The translations under genes were made by a program, and so were the position numbers. A model generated the notes under the pieces. That model was not told the origin of the DNA. It did no database searches and saw only the letters and a program-made list of their open reading frames with translations. DNA of 7,577 nucleotides from Rhizobium sp. Q54 (GTDB lineage: Bacteria > Bacteroidota > Bacteroidia > Flavobacteriales > Flavobacteriaceae): contig CALPLL020000085.1 of assembly GCA_943324395.2 (NCBI GenBank), positions 1 through 7,577 of the forward strand. Direction: 5' to 3'. Shown in pieces: positions 1 through 6,203 of this stretch; position 1 is the stretch's first letter, and each line of letters opens with the position of its first letter.

Positions 1-80
1 GCCTTGGGAACTTGTAAGACGAACCTCATCGTTTCAATATCGTAGTACTTTTTATCTTCGTTTAGTAGGAATGTAACCAT
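1..80 (-). CDS. N-terminal fragment of an unknown protein, possibly helix-turn-helix (cut by window edge)
   Basis: An open frame begins at an ATG at 80-78 and runs off the left edge without a stop, giving 26 complete codons. The start reads MVTFLLNEDKKYYDI, followed by a segment containing MRFVLQVPK. The pattern of aromatic residues then a hydrophobic helix ending in L-x-V-P-K is reminiscent of the first helices of excisionase-like or MerR-like DNA-binding domains, but 26 residues are too few to assign a family. It overlaps the last 29 nt of the acidic gene at 52-351, which suggests translational coupling and one transcript. A DNA-binding accessory protein would fit this position in a mobile element; that is inference. 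Confidence 0.4.
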   Translation of the reverse strand, partial: MVTFLLNEDKKYYDIETMRFVLQVPK

Positions 81-351
81 TTGATTTTAGTTTGTATTTT
101 TTTTCCAAGAATCTATATTCTTTGATGAGGTCTTCTATATTTTCATCATCGTTTTCTGGCTCTTCTTGTACCTCATCTTGAATTTCTTCTTGTGCTTCAT
201 CACCATTGATTATTTTATCAAAATCATCAACTACTTTTTTATTTGGAATATTGGTTTCTTCATCAGGTAGTTCTTGAATTTCACTTTCGTACTTCTCAAT
301 CAAAAACTTTATAAAGCTTGTTTGTAAATGGGTTTTCTTTTTCATAATCAA
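52..351 (-). CDS. Small acidic hypothetical protein in the element module
   Basis: This is a 99-residue protein that I do not recognise. The first about 30 residues are basic and hydrophobic (MIMKKKTHLQTSF then FIKFLIEKYES), and a second start at the third codon (343-345) is equally possible. Residues about 25-75 are strongly acidic, with runs such as EEIQDEVQEEPENDDENIEDL. A charged, probably coiled-coil segment with LIKEYRFLEKKYKLK follows, then a basic tail ending PTKRR. There is no signal peptide or membrane segment, so it is probably cytoplasmic. It lies 170 bp downstream of the recombinase on the same strand, and its 3' end overlaps the next frame by 29 nt. The inverted repeats upstream may control it. 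The composition would suit a small partner or regulator, but no function can be assigned. Confidence 0.6.
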   Translation of the reverse strand: MIMKKKTHLQTSFIKFLIEKYESEIQELPDEETNIPNKKVVDDFDKIINGDEAQEEIQDEVQEEPENDDENIEDLIKEYRFLEKKYKLKSNGYIPTKRR

Positions 352-364
352 AATATATTTTTTG

Positions 365-378
365 CTGATTCAAATCAG
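365..378. repeat. Short inverted repeat CTGATT-ca-AATCAG upstream of the acidic gene
   Basis: The two 6-bp arms match perfectly around a 2-base centre. The site ends 13 bp before the start of the acidic gene (351, minus strand), where a repressor dimer could block transcription or early translation. It could also be chance in A+T-rich DNA, as 6-bp arms are short. Confidence 0.35.
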
Positions 379-404
379 TATAAATTATATATAAAGATGA
401 AAAT

Positions 405-429
405 GGTGGATTTTGTTGAGGTGGATTTT
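405..429. repeat. Direct repeat GGTGGATTTT, two copies 15 bp apart
   Basis: GGTGGATTTT occurs at 405-414 and again at 420-429, separated by GTTGA. The copies lie between the long inverted repeat (445-474) and the acidic gene, within the likely control region of the small genes. They could be binding sites for an element-encoded DNA-binding protein or for the recombinase. The sequence shows the repeats; the role is unknown. Confidence 0.5.
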
Positions 430-444
430 TTATAGAGTTAAAGC

Positions 445-474
445 GCTTTTGTATATGCAAGTATATACAAAAGC
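445..474. repeat. Perfect 12-bp inverted repeat with 6-base spacer
   Basis: The left arm GCTTTTGTATAT (445-456) is the exact reverse complement of the right arm ATATACAAAAGC (463-474), with the spacer GCAAGT between them. It lies 47 bp past the recombinase stop codon and upstream of the acidic gene. Neither strand has a run of T after the hairpin, so it is not a classical intrinsic terminator. It may be an operator for a dimeric regulator, a recombinase or relaxase recognition site, or an mRNA-end stabilising hairpin for the recombinase transcript. The structure is certain; the role is inferred. Confidence 0.6.
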
Positions 475-521
475 AAATCCTTAAAAATCATTATTGATTA
501 TACCTTTCAGATTGACAAAGA

Positions 522-1985
522 CTAACCTCTTCTATACTTATAATTAATTTCACTATTTACTAAATCTGACTTTTTAAAATCAAAACCTGTTTGTATGTAC
601 TTTTGTGTGGTTGCTAAGTTAGTATGTCCTAATGCAATTCTAATATCGTTTAAATTAATCCCAGCTATTTCTAATAATACATTAGTAAATGTAAAACGAG
701 AAACGTGTGTAGTAATGTCTTCAACTGATAATCTGTAGTGTTTAGACAATCTTTTTAATTTAGCATTATAAGAGGTATATCTACTTTTATAGGTTTTAAA
801 TTGTTCTTCATTCATAGGCTTGCTCTTGTCAAAATTTTTAAAACAATCTGACTTAACAAAATCTTTAAACAATAGACTTTGCTTGTCTTTGTTCTTTAAA
901 TATTGGTTAATTTTTCTTTTACAATGAAGATTTATATCCTTTTCAACTCTTACTAATTCATCAATAATTATTTTAGATTCCTTGTCATTAGGTTTTAAAT
1001 AAAATCCATAATATAAATCATAATCTTCATCTACTTTATTATCCTTTAATTTTCTTAACAATCTTCTTTTAGCAAGTCTATATGGAATAATCTCCGGCTT
1101 ATGTATCATCATTTCTTGTTCGAGTTTATTATAAGTTTCAGGCATATCAAATAAATCTAATAAGATAAAAATAACCTCAACACTATAATTCACAACCATT
1201 GGTATTTTTGTTTTAATTTGAAAATATTCTATATACTCATTTTTAATATCTTCATATTTCAACAACATCATATCTGAACATCTTAGTCCATTTGCAAACA
1301 TTGAGAAAAGAAACATCCTTGATTCTATAAAATACAAATCCCCTTTTTTGATATTAATTAATTTTTTCACATCATCATCAGAGAGTATTTTTTTAGGTTT
1401 AGGACTTACTTGGATCTTATGGTCATTAAATGGATTTTTTCCTACATAAACATTATTTTTAATTGCATTATTGAAAATTGTAGAAAAATTATTAAAATAA
1501 AATCTAATTGTAGAAAATTGCAATCCCTCTTTACTAAAAAAATTTTCCATTTCAATAATAAAATCTCCATCAATGTAATGAAAATCTATATCAATAATTT
1601 TATGTTTATCATATAGAAATTTTTTAAACATATTAGAACTGCTATCATAGGTATTTATAGTTGAATAATTATTTTTCAACTTTTTTCTATTCTGCATATA
1701 TTCCAAAAACTTATAATGCTCTTTTTCAACTTTAATAACAAAAGGATTAAAATCCATTTTCTCTTTTATCTTAGCATTAATCTCCTTAAAATCGATTTTA
1801 CGATTAGGTGTAAATTGATTAAAACTTTTATTGAAGTATTTATCAAAATCATCTTTAGATAAAGAATAATCTAAACTAACTTTTTTCTTTTCAACTATAC
1901 CCCTATCTCTTTTGACATAAGTAATAAAAAGATATCCTTTCAAATCAGTTTTATTCTTTTTGGAAAATACTACACTTACCTTCAT
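522..1985 (-). CDS. Tyrosine recombinase (phage-type integrase) with enlarged catalytic domain
   Basis: This 487-residue enzyme cuts and rejoins DNA to integrate or excise the element. Residues 1-85 match in style the arm-binding N-terminus of Bacteroidota integrases (starting MKVSVVFSKKNKTDLKGYL, which supports the chosen start). Residues about 90-185 form the helical core-binding domain, and about 200-475 the catalytic domain. The catalytic set is visible: R235 in NGLRCSD, K258 or K260 in the beta-hairpin, H427 and R430 in THVSRFTFTN, H454 in ALGHTNLATT, and the nucleophile Y463 in QKYI. About 167 residues separate the lysine from H427, roughly twice what I expect in this family, with extra lysine-rich helical sequence around 280-370. 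All catalytic positions are intact, so it should be active. Codon use is strongly A/T-biased compared with the peptidase gene next door, consistent with transfer. Confidence 0.93.
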   Translation of the reverse strand: MKVSVVFSKKNKTDLKGYLFITYVKRDRGIVEKKKVSLDYSLSKDDFDKYFNKSFNQFTPNRKIDFKEINAKIKEKMDFNPFVIKVEKEHYKFLEYMQNRKKLKNNYSTINTYDSSSNMFKKFLYDKHKIIDIDFHYIDGDFIIEMENFFSKEGLQFSTIRFYFNNFSTIFNNAIKNNVYVGKNPFNDHKIQVSPKPKKILSDDDVKKLINIKKGDLYFIESRMFLFSMFANGLRCSDMMLLKYEDIKNEYIEYFQIKTKIPMVVNYSVEVIFILLDLFDMPETYNKLEQEMMIHKPEIIPYRLAKRRLLRKLKDNKVDEDYDLYYGFYLKPNDKESKIIIDELVRVEKDINLHCKRKINQYLKNKDKQSLLFKDFVKSDCFKNFDKSKPMNEEQFKTYKSRYTSYNAKLKRLSKHYRLSVEDITTHVSRFTFTNVLLEIAGINLNDIRIALGHTNLATTQKYIQTGFDFKKSDLVNSEINYKYRRG

Positions 1986-2004
1986 AATTATTTAATTAGA
2001 AAGC

Positions 2005-2012
2005 CAAATGTA
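2005..2012 (-). promoter_or_regulatory. Putative promoter -7 box of the recombinase gene
   Basis: On the minus strand TACATTTG matches the Flavobacterium -7 consensus TAnnTTTG exactly and lies 20 bp before the recombinase start codon, giving a leader of roughly 15 nt. No good TTG is seen at the -33 position; the AGTGGGAAA repeats occupy that area instead. This may mean the promoter needs an activator. The call rests on consensus matching only. Confidence 0.45.
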
Positions 2013-2027
2013 ATGGTTTTTTTATAA

Positions 2028-2047
2028 AGTGGGAAAGAAGTGGGAAA
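2028..2047. repeat. Two AGTGGGAAA direct repeats, 11 bp apart, in the recombinase promoter
   Basis: AGTGGGAAA occurs at 2028-2036 and 2039-2047, so the copies lie on the same face of the helix. They cover the -33 region of the putative recombinase promoter. G-rich runs stand out in this A+T-rich stretch. Likely roles are an operator for an element regulator or arm-type binding sites of the recombinase, which in this family are often short phased direct repeats. The repeat is seen; the role is inferred. Confidence 0.55.
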
Positions 2048-2314
2048 CTTTTTTAGTATTTTATGTCATATTTTTGAAACACTAAAATTATATATATTTG
2101 ATTATCAGTATATTTAAAAATATAAGAACTATATATTGTGTTGCATGAGCAAATGTAAAGTTGTGTGTTGTGTTGTGTTTGAATAAATGCCATTTTCAAA
2201 TTTCGATTTTGACTATTGAAAATAACTATTAATCTAATGGGCAAATTTAGGAAAATAAAATCAGAATTTTAGAATAAACTTAAACCGTTGATTAATAATT
2301 AAATGATTTATTTC

Positions 2315-2346
2315 AAAAAAAAACCACAACTAAACATTGTGGTTTT
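2315..2346 (-). terminator. Intrinsic terminator of the M36 peptidase gene
   Basis: On the minus strand a perfect 10-bp stem (arms at 2337-2346 and 2320-2329, core ACCACAA/TTGTGGT) with a 7-base loop is followed by a T-run, seen as nine consecutive A on the plus strand at 2315-2323. It begins 20 bp after the peptidase stop codon. This is a textbook rho-independent terminator and marks the end of that transcript. Confidence 0.88.
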
Positions 2347-2366
2347 AATCGAATTTTTATTAAGAT

Positions 2367-4427
2367 TTATTCTTTAATGAATTTACGACCTGCTTTGATA
2401 TTGTTAAAGTAAATAGTATAAACTCCATTTGAAAGAGAAGAAACATCAATTTTCTCTTCGTTGGAAATAAGAGCTTTCTCCATTACTTTTTGCCCTAACA
2501 AATTCAAAATAGTAATATTTTCTAAACCATTAAAATCCCCTTTTATCGTAATCAAATTTTTAGCCGGATTTGGATAAATAGTGATATTGTTTTTTACAAA
2601 ATCAACAGTTGATAAATAGGAAACCACTGTTAAAGTAAATGTTCTGGAAACAACTGAAGCCCCTAAAGTAGCAGTCACTGTAATAGTATATACTCCTGGA
2701 GTAACTGAAGTTCCAATTGCAGGCGATTGCGTTACAGTTGCGGCACATCCAACAGAAATTGCATTAGCAAGAGTACTATAATTAGGTATAGTATACGTAT
2801 TTGCTGTATCGGCATTCACAGTTTGATTAGCAATAACTCCCATTGATACTGGAAGTGCTGCCAATGCATACCCTGCAGCATTAAATTTATCGGTCATTGT
2901 TTGAATATCAGCACAAGGATAATTCATGTTTATAGCTGCTTGTCTAACTGCGGTTGCAGCTAAAGGTTGTGTCGAGGTGCCATTAGTCAAAGCAAGTCCT
3001 TCAAGGAAAGCCTTGTCCATTTTTGTTCTTCCAATAACATCGAAAATTTTCATTAATGTTGTAGCCCATATTTGACCATAGGTGTGAATTGCTGTATTTG
3101 TTGCTCCTGTTTGAGGATACGTTCTAGTATAATTGGTAACTCTTCCAGCCCAAAACTCGTTATGACCATCCCAACTGAAAACCCAATTATTTGCAGTATC
3201 GGCTGTAGTCCATTGGTTCAAACTACGACTATAAGAAACAGCCCAATAATCACCACTACCTTCACCTAATCCTGTTGAACTCGATGCGTGACCACCGGAA
3301 ATCCAATCGTGAATTCCATGACCCATTTCATGTAAAACTACATCGGCATCTTCAGCATCATCAACTCCACCTTCACCGAAGTTAAGAGTTCCTGCTGTAT
3401 AGTAGGAATTATCAGCAGAGTTTGCTCCAGATGGATCAAAAAATAAAACTCCTGAATTGGTTAAAGGAACACATCTAATACCCAATGTATTATTTATATA
3501 TCGCATGCTATTATCCAAGTGATAAAATGCATTTGCTGCTTCAAAACCATCGTTCTCTCTATCAAAGAAGAAATTCGGGGTAGATTGTGTAAATAATCCA
3601 CTAGAGGGAGCTGTCAAATCTTTAATTTCAACAAAAGTACTTTTCAATTTATAAACACCATTTAATAACTCAATTTCAGGCAGAACTACTTGTGTTCTTG
3701 CGGCATCAAACTCAGCATTAGTCAGATCATTATTATCAACATAATTTCCCGCATACGCAACTCTATCTTTAGAAAGTGGATCTGGAATAAATACTTTTGC
3801 AGCTCCAGGTACGAAAGAATTTGGAGTAGTTAATTTAGTGTTTGGGTTTCTCTTTTTTACTTTTTCTTTTTTTTTATCTTTATGATAAATCGCAATATCT
3901 TTTTGACTTAAAACAGCACCAGTTTTGGCATCAATCATGACTTCCCAACTTCCTGTTTTGTCAAACGCATTAGTTACTACTCTATATACTAATACAGTGT
4001 TTTGTTCCATTTTAACTACACATAATTTAGAATCTTGATAAGTAATAGTTCCTTTAAATTTTAAGGCTTGATTTGAAATTGCAATTGCTGAAGCGCTAGT
4101 AATTGATGGGTTTGTATCAATTTTTGCAATTGATGCATCATAATTATTTGATGAAAAGGCAACATTATTACCTTCAACAAAATTAACGACAATTTCAGAA
4201 TCGTATACAGGAACGTCATTAAGCATTTGTTGGAAACGTAATGTTTCACCCGCTAATCCTTTTCTAACAAATGTTAGTTTAAAATTGTGAAACGGCTGTA
4301 TGTTCAACTCCTTTGTGTGTTCATTTATCCAATTACGTGCTGCAGCTTCTTTATCAGAAGTTTGGGCTAAATTTGAAAACACAACAGAAACAAAAAACAA
4401 AAATGAGTAAAGTAATTTTATTTTCAT
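2367..4427 (-). CDS. Secreted M36 (fungalysin-like) zinc metallopeptidase with T9SS sorting tail
   Basis: A 686-residue extracellular endopeptidase. Residues 1-21 form a signal peptide (MKIKLL, hydrophobic core, then SNLAQ). Residues about 45-105 resemble the fungalysin/thermolysin propeptide (RFQQMLNDVPVYDSEIVVNF), and about 110-180 a PepSY-like part of the pro-region. A lysine-rich linker at 183-193 could be a maturation site. The catalytic domain has HEMGH at 366-370 (zinc ligands H366 and H370, catalytic E367). The likely third ligand is E389 in GLGEGSGDYWA, and the family motif IHTYGQIWA starts at 447. Residues about 525-602 form an immunoglobulin- or HYR-like domain. Residues about 612-686 are a type A T9SS signal, with YPNPA at 618-622 and a basic end RKFIKE. 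It probably digests external protein for nutrition. It is monocistronic, with its own promoter and terminator, and is divergent from exbB. Substrate and anchoring to the cell surface are inferred. Confidence 0.92.
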   Translation of the reverse strand: MKIKLLYSFLFFVSVVFSNLAQTSDKEAAARNWINEHTKELNIQPFHNFKLTFVRKGLAGETLRFQQMLNDVPVYDSEIVVNFVEGNNVAFSSNNYDASIAKIDTNPSITSASAIAISNQALKFKGTITYQDSKLCVVKMEQNTVLVYRVVTNAFDKTGSWEVMIDAKTGAVLSQKDIAIYHKDKKKEKVKKRNPNTKLTTPNSFVPGAAKVFIPDPLSKDRVAYAGNYVDNNDLTNAEFDAARTQVVLPEIELLNGVYKLKSTFVEIKDLTAPSSGLFTQSTPNFFFDRENDGFEAANAFYHLDNSMRYINNTLGIRCVPLTNSGVLFFDPSGANSADNSYYTAGTLNFGEGGVDDAEDADVVLHEMGHGIHDWISGGHASSSTGLGEGSGDYWAVSYSRSLNQWTTADTANNWVFSWDGHNEFWAGRVTNYTRTYPQTGATNTAIHTYGQIWATTLMKIFDVIGRTKMDKAFLEGLALTNGTSTQPLAATAVRQAAINMNYPCADIQTMTDKFNAAGYALAALPVSMGVIANQTVNADTANTYTIPNYSTLANAISVGCAATVTQSPAIGTSVTPGVYTITVTATLGASVVSRTFTLTVVSYLSTVDFVKNNITIYPNPAKNLITIKGDFNGLENITILNLLGQKVMEKALISNEEKIDVSSLSNGVYTIYFNNIKAGRKFIKE

Positions 4428-4471
4428 AATCGAAAAATTTAACTGGTTATTTAATTTTAAATTTGAGAATT

Positions 4472-4479
4472 CAAATATA
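4472..4479 (-). promoter_or_regulatory. Putative promoter -7 box of the M36 peptidase gene
   Basis: On the minus strand TATATTTG matches TAnnTTTG exactly, 45 bp before the start codon, implying a leader of about 40 nt. No convincing TTG is present at -33. The box overlaps an imperfectly spaced inverted repeat ATTTGA-gaat-TCAAAT (4461-4476), which could serve as an operator. The assignment rests on consensus only. In the rest of the 236-bp gap (4428-4663) I found no clean promoter for exbB; the nearest is TAACTTTA at 4609-4616. Confidence 0.45.
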
Positions 4480-4663
4480 ATAAACTTATAGTATTTTTCT
4501 TGTAAATCAAAAATTTTAATTTTAAATATTAAAAATACTAATAATTTAAAAAAATCGTTTCATTTATATAAATACAATTTTTCAAAGAAAAATAATTACT
4601 TTTTATTATAACTTTAAAAAAAAATATTGAAATTTGTAATCTTACTAAACACAATCAACAACT

Positions 4664-5371
4664 ATGTTTTTAAATTTTTTACTTCAATCCTCAACAGTCG
4701 TTTCTGACACCGTTTCTAATGCTGCTGCAAATGCAAATTCTACAACTGCCACAACCGACTCGGTATCTTATTTAGATTTTTTACTTAAAGGTGGGATAAT
4801 GATTATTCCAATTATTATTTTACTTTTCTTTTGTATTTATGTAATTGTGGAAAGGTACCTATCAATTAAAAAAGCAACAAGACAGGACGAAAACATGATT
4901 AATGATGTTAGAATCCAATTAAAATCAGGAAAAATAGATAATGCTATTATGATGTGTGGTCGCGGAAATACAGCTTCTGGCAATATCATTAAAAGTGGTA
5001 TTTCAATTATAGGCAGACCAATCAGCGAAATTGAATCGGTGATGGAAAAAACTGCAAATGTAGAAATCGCTGAAATGGAAAAAGGATTGGGTTATTTAGG
5101 ACTTATTTCTGGTATCGCTCCAATTCTAGGTTTTATCGGAACAATTTCAGGGGTAATAAAAATATTTCATACCATTTCAAATACAGGAAATTTAAATATC
5201 CAAACCATTTCAGGAGGTTTATATGAAAAAATGATTAGTAGCGGCGCAGGTCTTGTAGTAGGTGTTGTTGCCTATTCAGCGTATCACTTATTTAACATGA
5301 TGATAGATCAATTTTCATTAAAAGTTCAAAAACAAACATTAGATATTATCAACGTAATTCAACAACCATAA
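4664..5371 (+). CDS. exbB: ExbB/TolQ/MotA-family proton channel subunit
   Basis: A 235-residue inner-membrane protein that, with ExbD, uses the proton gradient to drive TonB-dependent transport or another envelope machine. After an Ala/Thr/Ser-rich N-terminal segment (residues 10-35) come three membrane segments at about 44-63, 142-166 and 191-214. A cytoplasmic region separates the first two. The family signature GYLGLISGIAPILGFIGTISG (starting 142) includes the conserved polar T160 of the channel, and SGAGLVVGVVAYSAYHLF forms the third segment. Length and topology are normal for Bacteroidota ExbB. It starts a tight run: exbD follows after a single base. No TonB gene is next to it, so the partner could be a TonB elsewhere in the genome. 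A TolQ role is less likely but cannot be excluded. Confidence 0.9.
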   Translation: MFLNFLLQSSTVVSDTVSNAAANANSTTATTDSVSYLDFLLKGGIMIIPIIILLFFCIYVIVERYLSIKKATRQDENMINDVRIQLKSGKIDNAIMMCGRGNTASGNIIKSGISIIGRPISEIESVMEKTANVEIAEMEKGLGYLGLISGIAPILGFIGTISGVIKIFHTISNTGNLNIQTISGGLYEKMISSGAGLVVGVVAYSAYHLFNMMIDQFSLKVQKQTLDIINVIQQP

Positions 5372-5372
5372 T

Positions 5373-5765
5373 ATGGCAATTAAAAGAAATAAGCGATTTC
5401 ATGCTGAAATTCCCACCTCTTCATTGAGTGATATTATGTTCTTTTTGTTTTTGTTTTTTCTAATTATATCAACATTAGCAAATCCAAACGTAATTAAATT
5501 GACGTTGCCAAAAGCTGCCTCAAACGAAAGTACAAATAAAGACCATATTAGTTTGTCAGTTACAGCAGATAAATTATACTATATTGACAAGCAAGAAGTT
5601 GCGTTTGAAAATTTAGAGCAGATGTTACTTGAAAAAACATCTATTTCTGGTGATAAAACAGTAGTTCTTAGAGTTCCAGCCGATAATAAAGTGCAAGATT
5701 TAGTAGATTTAATGCAAATTGGTGTTAAATTAAAATTGAATTTTGTCATAGCCACTTCTAAGTAA
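5373..5765 (+). CDS. exbD: ExbD/TolR-family biopolymer transport protein
   Basis: A 130-residue partner of ExbB. It has a short basic cytoplasmic N-terminus (MAIKRNKRFHAEIP), one membrane helix at about 20-37 (SDIMFFLFLFFLIIST) and a periplasmic domain from about 40 to 130. D20 at the start of the helix (SLSD) is the conserved protonatable residue of this family, equivalent to Asp25 of E. coli ExbD. The periplasmic end (DKTVVLRVPADNKVQDLVDLMQ then IGVKLKLNFVIATSK) follows the usual ExbD/TolR fold pattern. It begins 1 nt after the exbB stop codon, and fluC follows after 6 nt, so co-expression is nearly certain. ExbD and TolR cannot be separated by sequence alone here. Confidence 0.9.
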   Translation: MAIKRNKRFHAEIPTSSLSDIMFFLFLFFLIISTLANPNVIKLTLPKAASNESTNKDHISLSVTADKLYYIDKQEVAFENLEQMLLEKTSISGDKTVVLRVPADNKVQDLVDLMQIGVKLKLNFVIATSK

Positions 5766-5771
5766 TTTTTT

Positions 5772-6143
5772 ATGATTAGAACTTTATTATTAATCGCTAT
5801 AGGAGGAGGAATTGGAAGTGCTTTTAGATATTTGACCTCAATTATAGTACAAAAATATTACGCATCTGTTTTTCCATTAGCAACCTTAATAACCAATGTT
5901 CTAGGTTGTTTTTTAATTGGTATTGCAATTTCAATATTAGAAAAAAATGATTTGGTTAACTCCAATATCAAATGGTTTTTCATTACAGGATTTTGCGGTG
6001 GTTACACCACTTTTTCCACATTTGGCCTTGAAAACATTAACCTACTTCAAAACAACCAATCTGGAATAGCTTTTCTTTACATCGGATTGAGCATAATAAC
6101 AGGATTATTTGCGGTTTGGCTTGGGCTAAATATTGCAAAATAA
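5772..6143 (+). CDS. fluC: Fluoride ion channel/exporter FluC (CrcB)
   Basis: A 123-residue protein of the FluC/CrcB family, which forms dual-topology dimers in the inner membrane and lets fluoride out of the cell. Four membrane helices are visible. Family motifs in order are GGGIGSAFRY (11-20, with the conserved R19), TLITNVLGCFLIG (38-50, with N42), and GFCGGYTTFSTFGLEN (73-88). The last carries F81 and F84 of the fluoride-lining phenylalanine box and the threonines near the central sodium site. Length is typical. It sits 6 nt behind exbD, so it is probably transcribed from the exbB promoter. No fluoride riboswitch can precede it directly, as there is no room. Confidence 0.93.
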   Translation: MIRTLLLIAIGGGIGSAFRYLTSIIVQKYYASVFPLATLITNVLGCFLIGIAISILEKNDLVNSNIKWFFITGFCGGYTTFSTFGLENINLLQNNQSGIAFLYIGLSIITGLFAVWLGLNIAK

Positions 6144-6164
6144 AATTGGTAAGAACATGTTAAA

Positions 6165-6197
6165 TTGTTTCTATTTTGTGAAAAAAATGTAACTTCG
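6165..6197 (+). promoter_or_regulatory. Putative promoter of the DHH phosphoesterase-gldI unit
   Basis: TTG at 6165-6167 and TAACTTCG at 6190-6197 are separated by 22 bp, fitting the Flavobacterium -33 TTG / -7 TAnnTTTG layout with one change (C for T) in the -7 box. The start codon at 6204 follows 6 bp later, so the transcript would be leaderless or nearly so. This argues against the in-frame TTG at 6165 as the translation start. Based on consensus only. Confidence 0.5.
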
Positions 6198-6203
6198 CAT
6201 CCT

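Larger units (their letters stand above)
1..2050 (-). mobile_element. One end of an integrated element or genomic island (right limit approximate)
   Basis: A tyrosine recombinase gene, a small unknown acidic gene and a third overlapping reading frame all lie on the minus strand and run toward the left edge, an arrangement common at the integrase end of Bacteroidota integrative elements. The recombinase gene is visibly poorer in G+C than the neighbouring peptidase gene: bases 1441-1500 contain 9 G/C, bases 3361-3420 contain 26. The element would extend left beyond the window, and its right end should lie between the recombinase promoter and the peptidase terminator near 2315. No attachment-site duplication can be identified because the other end is not visible, and no tRNA gene is present. 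The element status is inferred from gene content; its type (conjugative, mobilizable, phage or satellite) cannot be decided. Confidence 0.5.
1986..2366. other. 381-bp non-coding boundary between element and peptidase gene
   Basis: No convincing gene is present. From left to right it holds the recombinase -7 box (2005-2012), the AGTGGGAAA pair (2028-2047) and a very A+T-rich stretch (about 2060-2140). These are followed by a small TTGC/GCAA inverted repeat (2141-2152), a TGTTG-rich simple repeat (about 2160-2181) and the peptidase terminator (2315-2346). Two further minus-strand TAnnTTTG matches lie at 2150-2157 (TACATTTG) and 2242-2249 (TAAATTTG). They may be extra promoters reading into the recombinase or a promoter left behind by insertion. 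The element attachment site is expected here but cannot be pinned down. Confidence 0.5.

Noticed and set aside
1..50. tRNA gene fragment as an integration target at the left edge
   Set aside because: No cloverleaf or T-loop sequence can be drawn, and the bases are explained by the coding frame starting at 80.
445..474. Long inverted repeat as intrinsic terminator of the recombinase gene
   Set aside because: No T-run follows the hairpin on either strand, unlike the clear terminator at 2315-2346.
1410..1616. 68-codon plus-strand frame inside the recombinase gene
   Set aside because: It lies antisense within a well-supported catalytic gene and is rich in Ile, Asn and Lys, as expected of a shadow frame.
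2141..2181. Small TTGC/GCAA inverted repeat and TGTTG-rich simple repeat as a recombination core site
   Set aside because: The arms are only 4 bp and the rest is low-complexity sequence; without the other element end no duplicated core can be shown.
2053..2244. 63-codon open frame on the minus strand in the element-host boundary
   Set aside because: It begins with a non-ATG codon, has a composition like random A+T-rich DNA, overlaps promoter-like boxes and a simple repeat, and shows no recognisable domain.
4061..4249. 62-codon minus-strand frame inside the peptidase gene
   Set aside because: It is out of frame within the propeptide coding region; its Leu/Gln-rich repetitive look follows from the codon use of the real gene.
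4562..4573. Perfect palindrome ATTTATATAAAT upstream of exbB as an operator
   Set aside because: It consists only of A and T in a very A+T-rich gap, where such palindromes arise easily by chance.
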